Positions 12,349 through 22,473 of a stretch of DNA of 64,000 nucleotides are shown here, piece after piece. The notes below the pieces were generated by a model. The model ran no database searches. It was not told where the DNA came from and saw nothing but the letters and a program-made list of their open reading frames with translations. This DNA is from Rhynchospora pubera (Eukaryota; Streptophyta; Magnoliopsida; Poales; Cyperaceae): positions 83,525,846 to 83,589,845 of the forward strand of contig CM051462.1 in NCBI GenBank assembly GCA_028095005.1, given 5' to 3'. Every line of letters starts with the position of its first letter. Position 1 is the first letter of the stretch. The translations under genes and the position numbers were made by a program.

Positions 12349-12795
12349 GTATGCGCTCTCAGGCAAGCATCCCTTGGTCACAGTCTCATGCCTCAAATAA
12401 AATTAGATTTTACTTCTCTTTTTTTTTTTATCAAAATAACTCTGATGATATACGTATCTAACAAAATAAACTCCATTTGCTGCATGCTAAAACCTTTCTA
12501 ACATTAAAATATAGATTTCTCTTTTTTTTTTTACACACACACCCTTGGTTTTCTACTTTATTGCTTATTTTTTTAAAACCCTTTTTGCTTTATGCATAAC
12601 TCAAGAAAAGGCCACCATTATTATTAGAACACAGCTAAGTGCATGAGTGTGCGCTCTCAGGCAAGCACCCCTCATGCACAGGGCCACGTTCCTTTATAGG
12701 ACTTTATTACTGTTATTTTTTTTTGACACTTCCAGGACTTCAAGGGACTCATGGACATAGGTGAGTGTGCGCTCTCTGGCAAGCACCCCTCACCC
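12349..12795. repeat. Three dispersed copies of GCGCTCTCAGGCAAGCA in the LTR
   Basis: The phrase G(T)GCGCTCTC(A/T)GGCAAGCA followed by (C/T)CCCT occurs near 12352, 12649 and 12765; the right LTR has the same three near 34909, 35206 and 35322. In all three the flanking bases before and after the core are related, so these are spread modules rather than chance. Function unknown. Confidence 0.7.
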
Positions 12796-15582
12796 ATATC
12801 CTTAAGCCCTAAGTGGATATGAATAAGAGATCTACATGAGGGTCCCCTTTGATAATTGATACTTCATTTCAAAAGAGACAAAATGACACAGAGATTAACA
12901 CGAGCACCAGAAATAGAAATCAAGAGAAGCAAAACTTTTAGAAATTAAACTTGGATATGGCACTGAGTACAGCAAGATCTCTACCTTTCCCTCTTAGAAA
13001 TGGCTTTTACTTCTTTTTTGAATTAGATTACAAAGATAACTAAACAAACTGGCAGAATTTCCACTTGTCCTCCTCTTTTCTTCTCTTTGCTTTGATCTTC
13101 TTTTATAGGCGAAATCCCTAGGGCTTTGCTTCATTCTTTCAACACATGGCATCATCTCCTGTCTTGGATTTGTGATGGAGGGGCTGGATGTAAAATGGGG
13201 CTGCCGCCATACTTTTACAATTCCAATTTCACCTATTTCTTTGCTACTTCTTTTCACCAATCAATAATATCATGCCACTTGGCATTTGCAACTTTTACCT
13301 CTTCCTACAGTGTGCTTGGAGGAGGAGTTATACTTTCTTTGGCGCCAGATGTACTACCTCTCATCCAATGGTTCATGAGTCGATGAGGGGCTGTGATTTG
13401 CATAGGGTGGGGCTCTTCTTTGGTGCATAACTGTTGCTCTAGGGGTATAGGCCTGGTACATCAGTTCTTTACTTTTATCTATATAATTTTTTATTTAACC
13501 AGAGGCTCCCTTGGTGAGTAACACATCCTTTTCAACATTTACTAACCTCCTTCCCCTCCCTCTTTATCACTGTATGACAGGTGGGGGCCATACCCAGGAA
13601 AAATAAGCGCCTTCTTCTATTTACCTGTGTTTGCAAGAAGGGGTACAGTACCAATATGTGATGTCCCTTTCCCAATCGTTATGGTCATTCCAGCATTTGA
13701 GGCTCTCCCTTTTTTTTTTAATTAAATTTGTTGTCATTCCATTGCAATTACAATCCATGTCCTTTGTGTAATATAACCCCTTTTAAACACTTTTCCATAT
13801 AATTAAACTCCTCATTATTTGGGGCAGTTTTACACGTGGCAGTTCTGGATAGGGTATGGAGGGTATAATTGGGATTTAAAGAGTCTAGATACGTGTTTTA
13901 TGAGCTTCATTCTTTTGTCCTTTTCCCTTAATTCCTGATTTGCCCTCTTACAGCACACATGAGATGCTTTCAGGTGCCAAATAATGTCTGTTGATTACAT
14001 CCATGCCCTTGATGTACAATCTCACTTCTACTGATCTCATCCAACCATCCATCACATTCTTTCTTTTCCCTGTGTACAGATGAATGGCTAGCGATGTGTT
14101 CATTAAAGGAGAGGGAACTTACGGTGCTGCATCTCATTTTATCCCCTCAGTATGTCATTTAATGCACTGTACCATCTTCAGCAGGAGGAATGATCATCTA
14201 AGCATCAACGGTTGGGAATTTGGGTTGGCTGGGGAAATCCTTCCCTCTTCAATTATACTTCTGGCTTTATGGTACGCTGTGCTGGCAGGCCTAGACCCTC
14301 TTTTTCAGTGCATAGACTAGGGTAGGAATTCCTCTTCTCCATTCAATTTCCCTCACACTACTTCATTTCACTGGCCGTCTCCAGTGTAAGTGTAAACATC
14401 TTTTTCTCTTATACTTTTCACTCCTTATTACATGAGCGTTTTGGTTGTAAAACAGTAAGAAGCCACCCCAACCAAGCAGTTAGTGCAACGCCATTCTCTA
14501 TTACTTGCCTCTCACACCCTTGGAGTTTTTCGCCATGGCCATGGATGTCATCACCTCTGCTGTCGCCAATTGACCCAAAATTGCTCAGCCTTCCCCTTCT
14601 ATAGGCTTAACGAGACCTTCCTGGGTATATTTCTCAGCCAATTCCTCATTTATTTAGTGGAATTTCATATACATTTGTGCTAACTGCTAATCCTTTCCCT
14701 TTTAGTTATCGCACAACCTGGGCACCATTCCTTATCGAGTCTGGTATCGTTGCGTAGGTGGTGTCATCGCCTCTGTGCTGGTGAGGTCAGTTGGGACTGA
14801 AGCGGTGCAGAACGACGGCGAACTCTCTCCTCACGCCGGTGTACGAAGCTTGTCAGAGGTAGTACTGTTCCATCCTTTTCCTTTCTCTTTTCTTCCTTTT
14901 TTTTTTAAACGGAAATGTGTGGGACCCATATTCTTGACCAATCAGGAAATCCAATTAGATGTTTTAATTCCAGACCCAGATCCGTCCGTTGATTTTGGAT
15001 AATATAGTGAGGATTTATCAGGACCGTCAGATTTGATGGGGATTTCCGAATTGAACTGGGCCAGTGTGCCATTCAAATGGGCTTTTAATTTCGGCCCAAG
15101 ATGGATCTTTAATATAAGTTTAAAGGCCCATCCGCATTTTTGCTTTGTTCTTGGTGGGAGCTTGCCTCCATTTCCCTCAGCAATGGACTTGTCCATTTGT
15201 CAGAATTTTAGGGATAATTAGGCTGCCTTATTTTTAGAAAAATTGTTTGGTGCCCTTCCATAGGTCAATTTGACATGAAATTTTGCATGGTTTCTCATAA
15301 AAATATGAAGAATTTAGCTGCCACAAATTTTCTATTTTTTTAGGACTCTGGTAATTAATTATAAGGATATCACAGGCGCATAATGGCATTCCTCGTAATT
15401 AATTTACCGTCCATTTTTAAGAATTTCTGTGTTTTCCTTTCATGCATTATGACCGATTATCAGGGCTATTTTGTTGGGTCATTGGTTATGTGGATGGAAT
15501 TTGATTATATGGTTTTGGATTTTGGTGATAAAATAGGGAATTGTTCAGGGTTTTACGCAGCAGAATTTAGAGGCAAACAAAT

Positions 15583-15593
15583 GCCCCCCACCA
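15583..15593 (-). promoter_or_regulatory. Polypurine tract for plus-strand DNA priming
   Basis: In the Gag-Pol direction the bases just before the 3' LTR read GGTGGGGGGCATT and then TGTTTGCC. A purine run ending a few bases before the LTR is the usual primer for second-strand synthesis in LTR elements. Confidence 0.7.
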
Positions 15594-15630
15594 GAGTGGA
15601 CTGTGAGATACGTCGATCAGTCTACTCTGG
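15591..15630. other. Stem-loop adjoining the polypurine tract
   Basis: CCAGAGTGGACTG (15591-15603) pairs with CAGTCTACTCTGG (15618-15630), one mismatch that is a G-U pair in one RNA strand, with a 14-base loop. It sits about 12 bases inside the interior edge of the 3' LTR and upstream of the antisense PMD gene. Confidence 0.7.
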
Positions 15631-15714
15631 TGTCCCCAACTTCTAGGCATTTTTTAGTGGTTTGCAGATATTTTCTGGATGTTTGATATGGTTTTTGTTT
15701 TCTTGCAGATAGTT

Positions 15715-18700
15715 ATGGCTTCGGTTGATGAGATTTACGGTACTGTCCCCCGGTTTGAGATTATCAGGACGGGTTTCTATGGTCCTTCGGATGAGGCTAT
15801 TGAGTCTTATATCAGTGATTATTTGGATCCTCAGAAGGTTCATGTGCATCTTCACCGCCTATGGAGGCGTGCTATTCTCAGAGGAAGAGATAATTTCCAC
15901 GGGCTTTTGGTTCGACACAACCGCCTACCTTTACCGGCCATCTATGACTATCCGTGCCTTGCTGTTGACCCTCCTTCACGCACTGAGGAGCGCCGAGACA
16001 GGTATTACGCTTCTCATTGTCCTATTGGTCGAGATAGGCGCGGCATTCCCTCCGGTGACCTTGCAGGTATTTTTCTGAGCCCCACTGGTCGTTCTACTTT
16101 TTCTGCTGATTTTCACTTGTTGAGTATGGAGATGATGGAGGGACATGTTATTCCTTGGTCTCCTGGGAATTTGGGGGTTCAGGGTGATTTGAAATGGAGT
16201 CCCGGGCAAGTTGAATGGACCCGGTATATCCTGTGTAGTATGGGGAAAAAATTGGATAAGGTGGAGATTTTTGGAGGTGTGATTTTGGCCTTGTTTGAGT
16301 ATACATGGAGTTCCAACCTTCTGAAAGCAATGGCCTCCAATTGGAATTATGTTCATAATACCTTTCCCTTAGAGGATCGCGACGCCACCATCGATCTTCA
16401 GCAGATGTCTGGCCTCATGGGGGTGCCAGTAAAGGGGTTGGTTTATGAGGAGAGGGTACCGCCTGATTTTGAGCTCTATGGTCCTGATCACAAAGGGCTC
16501 CCTCTGCATTCTTCATCACTTCGGGCAGTTTTCCGGATTTATTATGAGATTGCCATGTCACGTGGTCAGCGTGGCTTGGACAGGGATGTCCCGTTGAGAG
16601 ACTGGGTTCGCTATTTCACGGACTTGATACCTGAGAAGAGGGCTGCGCGTTTTGCTAATCCTTTGGAGCCGATCAAATTGGGTTCCGACAAGACATATAT
16701 TCCCTCTGAGCGGGTATCATTCTCAGATTTCTGTTCCCATGAGTTGGATGATGAGACGGTCCTGACTGCTTTCTTGGCCTGGTGGTTATGTTATTTCTTG
16801 ATTATCTACGAGCCGGCTGGGTACATCCGCCCTGGGGTCTTTGTGGTGGCGAATGCCTTGGCTTGCGGTAAGCGGGTCTCATTGGCTATTCCAGCTTTAG
16901 TGAACCTTTATAGGTCCATGAGAGAGCTTACTTCTTCGAGGGATCCTTCCAAGGCCACAGTGGTTATGCCTTTGCACATCCTTTCTGGTTGGTTTTACCT
17001 TTACTGGGAGAAGTGTTATACTCCGCTGACCTCTGCTGGCATGAGGCAGTCATTGCCAGGTTTGGTTCATATTGCCAGTTGTACCGTCCGTGATCCAGAT
17101 CAGATTACCGCTCATTTGTGCTTCACTCAGAGTAGTCAGTTTATCATGGATTATCGCCCTGAGGCTTTCAATAAGGGATGGCCTAAAGATACCGGGAAGT
17201 CATACATCATTAAGGACGTGGCGCCTCGTCAGAAGGGGGCCTGTCCTAAGTTGTGTTCCCCTCGACACAGGCGGGATCGAGACTATGCCGTCAGTATCAG
17301 AGCGGGGTGTTTATCCATGCGCATGGGGAATAGGGTGATCCATGAGGTTTACAGCCCTCACCGTTGTGCTTGGCAGTTTGGGTATGACCAGGCTATTCCA
17401 GTAGTTTTCAGCTTTCCAGACCCTCCCCGAGTCACTTTGCTGTCGTGTGCAGCCTTCAGTGCGTTTTCAGTGCGTTTGGGCACCGACACTAGTTGTATTG
17501 TTCCTCCGGCTTCTCGCCAGGGGACATTGACTGGGGATTATGACAGGTGGTTCAGAGGTTGGTCTAAGATTCCTCATGATGTTAGCGTGGCCATCCTAAA
17601 GTAGAAAGTTTACCCTCGCTCTCGGATTGTTCCGCAAAATCCGGGGGTTAGACAAGGCGGTTTCAAACCACTGAAGAATTCTTTTGGAGTTGATGGTTTT
17701 GTGCCGGTTGGCGTGAAGTCTTTGGAGTATGTAGACCCTCCTTCGCTTCCAGACGGCCATTTCCCTGGTTCGTTACTTTCCTTTCTCATTTGAATCACCT
17801 TCTTGGTTACCTTCTCTCTTTCTTATGATGATTTGTTCTTCGAGGCAGGCCTCGGTGGGTATGATTTTGGTCATTTTCATTTCAAGGTAGAGGGTATTTC
17901 TCCTATTGAGGGAGAGTCTCCCCAAGCTTTTGCATCTGAGCCTTATAGACGCTGGGCTATCTACTCAGGTATTGCATTTCTCTTCTTTTTGTTTAACTTT
18001 ATCACCAATGTAGGATTGTTTTGATTTTGGTTTCACAGGTGTTCATAGGCTCCCTCCTTCGGTGGAAAATGAGGAGTTGGCCCCTTCAAGTTGTCCTTCT
18101 CCTGAATACCCTGATGAGCTGGCTGAGGAAGCAGCTAGGCAGCTGAAGAGGCAACGTGAGGATTCTTTGGCAGAGGAAGAAGTGACTCGGTATGAGCTTC
18201 GACGGCGGCCAAGGGAAAGTTCTTCAGATGACGGGTTTTCCATGGAGCCTCCTCTCCTTACACCACATTCATGTATGTTATTTCTGTCTTTTTCTTCTGA
18301 TTTTTATTCCATTTGATTTTGACTTGCCACAATCTCGCCATAATGTTGCTTTCAGGGACTCCGTGTTCCGGTATGTGGGGTAGCGCCATTCTGGCTGAGT
18401 TCGCGGTTGTTACAGAGGACATTGAGATGGAGGAGGTCGAGGTGGAGACCGTCGCCGTGCCGTTTGAGGAGATTCTGCGCCCCAGGCTGATCTCTCCGGC
18501 TCCATTTATCCAGGCGAGTGACTTCCCCATTCTGGATGATTCTAGGGCGATTGTTGCTGTTACCGTCTTTTCCTGTGAGACTGCTCCGACACCGGCCATC
18601 TTTCCAGCGCTTCGGGGTCTAGGTATGCCTTATTTCACTGAGCTTTTTACCTTAATTTCCCTTCCGTTTCATTTTATATTTTCCTTATCACGCTTCATTT

Positions 18701-19318
18701 AGGTCGACTTCCTTATATCCTGATGGCCTTTAGCATTGAGTTTTGGGCTTTGGGCTTACGGGACCTGTGCCATTTATACCAGTTGTCCCTTCAGAGTTTC
18801 ATGAATGTTGATGAGCTGACGAGCCATGTGATGGGCATGGAGCTGGACATCCTGGATCATGCTTCTATCTTATGCTCAGGTATGTATTCATATTTTTCTT
18901 GTCATCGTGACGTACATTTCATTCATTTTTTTATCATAACCCTTTCCCTTTTTATTCAGGAGAGGGCCCCTCAGACGTTCCTACCTTCCAGACTCTCCGT
19001 GATTTTCTTTTCCCTGAGTCAGACATGGTTCCGGAGTTTTCTGGTGAGACGCCACTGGATTACTCCGAGTGGGAGGCTCTTCTCATTGATTCTACTCCTC
19101 TAGCCGTGTCATCATCTGCTAGTGGAGCGGGTTTACCATTATCTCCGGATACTGTGTTAGTTGAGCCGGTAGTTGGGGCGTTAGCTCATCAGTGGGAGGT
19201 CGATTCTGATGATGATTCTGAGAGAGTTCTCGCAGGTGTAGTGCTAGCCCTTCCTTGTTTTGCCTCTCTCGTGGCGGACGCTTCTCGAGAGGTTGAGTTG
19301 ATGATGGGTTTCCTTTGA
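15715..19318 (+). CDS. Plant mobile domain (PMD) protein, six-exon gene antisense to Gag-Pol, one in-frame stop
   Basis: Six exons fit: 15715-17767, 17849-17968, 18039-18272, 18356-18622, 18703-18879 and 18960-19318. All five introns are GT-AG and phase 1, and the total (3210 bases) divides by three. The start is the ATG six bases after a TTTTCTTGCAG acceptor, so a 5' untranslated exon is likely. Exon 1 carries the PMD core, about residues 145-430: PWSPGNLG, LKWSPGQVEWTRYIL, a GVPVKGLVYEERVPPDFELY segment, FLAWWLCYFLI, IRPGVFVVANALACGKRVSL and PLHILSGWFYLYWE. Later exons are acidic and unrecognised. A TAG at 17602-17604 breaks exon 1, but the frame stays open to the donor. PMD proteins such as MAIN/MAIL1 act in plant gene silencing, and PMD genes also occur inside transposons. 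Any role here, for example countering silencing, is inference. Confidence 0.85.
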
Positions 19319-19646
19319 GTAGGAGTTATGCAGCGCGTTGGCGCTTTGTATCTTTTCTTTTGTTATGGTTTTAGTTTTAGACTTGGTTTTAGTTGGTCAT
19401 TTCTGACTTTGTAGTGGCTGGACCTTCTGGTTATGTGATGTTTTGGACTTTTGTTAGGCTTTTGATTGCAGTTGATTTATGGGCATGGATATTATATATT
19501 TTGGTGTCATTGGGCTCATCATTTCTCAATAAAAATCCTTGAATCGCGAAGCGATCATGTTCCTTGCAAACCGCTACGCCTTTTGATCTTTTGCATTTAT
19601 GGGTAAATTCGAAAAGACGTACGCTTTCTGGTGCCCTAATTTCCTT
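19319..19646. other. 3' region of the PMD gene and spacer
   Basis: This is the roughly 330-base gap between the two antisense genes. It holds a T-rich trailer after the PMD stop and a poly(A) signal, and leads into the TATA box of the second gene. No further gene is seen. Confidence 0.6.
19528..19533 (+). terminator. Poly(A) signal AATAAA for the PMD gene
   Basis: AATAAA lies 210 bases after the PMD stop codon, between the two antisense genes, the expected place for the 3' end of the first transcript. Confidence 0.5.
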
Positions 19647-19660
19647 TATATATATATAAA
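19647..19660 (+). promoter_or_regulatory. TATA box of the second antisense gene
   Basis: TATATATATATAAA lies 70-83 bases upstream of the ATG at 19730. With a start site about 30 bases further on, the 5' leader would be about 40 bases. It suggests the gene has its own promoter, independent of the LTRs. Confidence 0.6.
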
Positions 19661-19729
19661 GCATCATGCGTACGTATCTCGTGTCATTTTCTTCTTTTTC
19701 TGAACTTTCTTTCTCGGACTTCATTTTCC

Positions 19730-21032
19730 ATGGCCGGCGTCATAGATCCAAGGAATCCCAAGCGTCCCAGAGATGAGGGTAGTTCCTCTGTCCAAGGCGC
19801 GCCACCTTCCAAGCCTAACTGGTCATATAACCCAGGCAACCGTTATCTGTTTCGAGACGACGAGGCTTTTGAGTGTTATCAAAGTAACATCGGTGAAGGG
19901 GGGCGTGAAGTTTTCGCCTGCTTTTTCTTCCATCCTCAGGGGCGTTTTACCACCCCTTATATGAGTTTGATAACAGGGTGGCTTAATGCCTGGAGCCTTC
20001 AAGGCTTATCAAGGCTCGACACTCCTTACCATCCGGATATCATCAAGTTATTTTATGCCAATCTCCGCGTCACCTTTGACCATCATGGTATTCCTTCTGC
20101 CTCTTCCTATCTTTTCGGCAGGCTCTTTCACATAGGGGTTGAGGATCTGGCTGATTTGATTGGTGCTACGGACACTTTAACCGGCTTGTCAGTTTATGCC
20201 TTCGGGAGTTGGCCTCGCGAGCAAGGGACGTATCGGGGCCATTGCGAGTGGTTCAAGGTACCCAGATCTGAGGCAAGTTCTGAACTGGTCTCTACTACGC
20301 ATCTGCCCGCGCTTCACCGGTAATTTTGTTGTTTGTGTGCTTTCTGCTTTGTTTGTTTCTTTTGTTTGTTTTTGAAGGATAGGTTCATGATCATGAAATT
20401 TATATGTTCCTTTCAGGTTACTTTTCTTGGTTATCAACCACATCCTCTTTCCTCAGGGTGAGCTATCAGATTTGACTCGCCCAGGGACTTTGTTCTACCT
20501 TCGCTTATTGCTTCTCAAACGCGGGAAAGCTAATCTTCCTAGCCTCATCCTCCAAAACATGCATCATGTCACGAGGTTTCCCAAGGGCCATTTGCCTTAT
20601 GGGAGTTTAATCGAGGCCTTGATGGAGCGGGCTCAGATTCCATTGCCTAAGACACTGTGGGGGAATCCAATCACTGAGCGGCTTATCCTGTACCCGCGCA
20701 ACCTGCTCTTAGATCTGACTTCCTTTGGGTGGGTGGAGATGGCTCATGGCACTCTGGTCCCTGACCCCAACTACCCGGTGAACAGTCATATCCTTCATAG
20801 GTTTGCTGCTGTGAATCAGTATAGTCCGGTAAGAGAGGCTTCTCCCCCTTCTCCGGATGGCTCAGCCATTGAAGAATCTTTTCCACTCCAGGAACACATA
20901 GACCAGCGTTTTAAGGAGCTAGATCAGCGACTGGAGAATGTTGAGACGGTACTTCAGTCAATTCATAACACTTTGGAGACTTTTGCAGGGGCGATGGCCG
21001 CAGCTCAGGCGCCTCCAATGCCTCCGATGTGA
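19730..21032 (+). CDS. Second antisense extra gene, two exons, Transposase_32-like plant transposon protein (401 aa)
   Basis: Two exons join in phase at GT-AG borders: 19730-20319 and 20417-21032 (1206 bases, 401 aa, no internal stop). The N-terminus is basic and disordered (PRNPKRPRDEG). A middle region follows the order seen in plant 'putative plant transposon protein' ORFs of Tat elements: NRYLFRDDEAFECYQ, a FFFHPQGRFTTPY strand, IIKLFYANL near residue 107, then, across the splice, LVINHILFPQGELSDL and a Leu-rich helix ending LPYGSLIEALMERAQI. The C-terminus (about 354-385) is a heptad coiled coil, IDQRFKELDQRLENVETVL, so it may self-associate. Its biochemical function is unknown. It lies 411 bases after the PMD stop on the same strand, with its own TATA box. 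The family call is from remembered architecture, not a search. Confidence 0.75.
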
Positions 21033-22473
21033 GGAAGTCTTGGATGTTTGGTCATTTGGTTTTGTTGTTTCATTGCTTCGTTTCGTATGTTTTTTTTTGT
21101 TGTTGTTCAAACTGTGGTAATTTTGGATAGTTTATGTTTGGTATTTTGACTTTATGATTTGATTAGGGCAATTTGGAAGCCTAATAACTCTTGGTCTGTT
21201 GATCTTGGCTTGTGGACATCTGTTGAGGTTTATTAGTGATTTGGTTTAGATTGTCACAGATAGCGACATCAGATATCGCTAGTGGGACAGATATTTTTGT
21301 TATTCTCCCTGCTCTTTGGTTACGGCAGCAAGGAACATACCGGTGGGATTTGTCTATTCTACATCGTTGCCTCGGTAGCTAGGACCATTCCGGTGGGATT
21401 TGTTTGCTCCATATTGCTGCTCCGACATGTAGAATAGACGTTCCGGGTATGGCACGCAGTGGGTACGGCGTGCAATGAGCACGGCACGCAGTGGGACTTT
21501 GTGCATCATTTTCTGTTGGTTGTTTTTGGCACGGTGATAAGGGACGTACCGTCGGGACTTGTCTTGTTCCATATCACTCTTTTGATGTAGTGAGATGGGG
21601 TTTTCTCCTTGCTCTTTGGGTACGGCAGCTAGGAACATACCGTAGTCGGTGGTTTAAGGCCCAACACGACCATGGGCCCCTCTGGGTATTAGGATTTATG
21701 AGGCCTATTCCTTGACATGGTTGGCGGACATCAGCTGTGATATTCTCCGTTTTCAGAGGGACTTTCAGGTTTGGTCTGGTCTTAATTAAATTTTTTTTTT
21801 TAGGTAGGTGTGGGTAAGGATTACATTTTGAGCAGACATGTTGTCTCTTCAATTTGTAACTGTTGAGGACGTGGTTTTGACTAATCCCTTGGTAAGTTTC
21901 ACCATTTGTGTCTTAATTTAGAGTTCAAGACACAGAACTTTTGTTCATCCTTTAGTTCGGTGAGATGAACAGGCACCTAGTACTTTGTTTCAAGGACAAA
22001 GCACAAGACTTTTTAGGGTCGTATTTTGGGGTGTAGGCCATTTGTAAAGGAAATGTTCTATGAATGTCCATAAGGACAGAACACTCCTTTTACCTTGGCC
22101 CGGTGGGACAGGACATTTTGTGTATATTTTTAGAAGTTTCGGATTTTGGACTTTGAAATTTATCTTTTTATTTAGGGATTTGAGAATATTTAGGGAGATT
22201 TGGCTTTAACCTTTTATTTGAGCTATATTTTAGCTTGGTCTAGTTTCTTTTGGTCATGTGCTTTTATATTTTGGAATAAGATGTATTTTTTGTTGGACTT
22301 GAATTTCATTTAGGATTTCGACTTAGGGTCATTTTAGAAAATTTTGAAGGGTTTATTTTATTTAAAGGTTAATTTATTACTTTAGGGTTTTGACTCAGGG
22401 ATACTCCATAGTGTTCAAAAGAACGGAGTACCCTGTCGAGCCTTGACCCGGTGGGACGTGAGAGATTTTTTAC
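21033..22473. other. Structured non-coding region between pol and the antisense genes
   Basis: No gene is supported. From 21300 to 21660 a module with 'aggaacataccgg' and 'gtgggatttgtc' recurs about four times (near 21329, 21384, 21543 and 21631), mixed with GGCACGCAGTGGG and GTACGGCGTGC words. From 21900 to 22460 several stem-loops follow one another (see the stem-loop entry). In the Gag-Pol direction this is the sequence immediately after the pol stop; in the antisense direction it follows the second extra gene. Confidence 0.6.
21907..22430. other. Series of four stem-loops downstream of pol
   Basis: Hairpins: 21907-21934 (TGTGTCTT with AAGACACA); 21983-22001 (CTTTGT with ACAAAG); 22054-22083 (TGTTCT with AGAACA, inner TGTCC with GGACA); 22402-22430 (TACTCC with GGAGTA, inner GTTC with GAAC). 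The last two are followed by the box CCCGGTGGGAC at about 22096 and 22448, and the first by TTCGGTGAGA. The repetition of hairpin then box is clear in the sequence; its meaning is unknown. Confidence 0.6.

Larger units (their letters stand above)
9214..15579 (-). repeat. 3' LTR (left copy, 6366 bp)
   Basis: Starts TGTCTCGCAC on the plus strand and ends AGGCAAACA; read in the element's own direction it is TGTTTGCCT...GCGAGACA. It aligns end to end with 31761-38134. I noticed roughly two dozen or fewer differences, including an 11-bp indel near 11077 and length changes in T tracts and the minisatellite. Many short ORFs occur in both copies, but none shows a recognisable domain and their positions follow repeats, so I treat the LTR as non-coding. 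A transcription start or poly(A) site inside it cannot be placed by eye. Confidence 0.96.

Noticed and set aside
10889..15221. Many small ORFs in the LTR, each repeated at the matching place in the right LTR
   Set aside because: No domain, no splice pattern, and conservation is explained by LTR identity.
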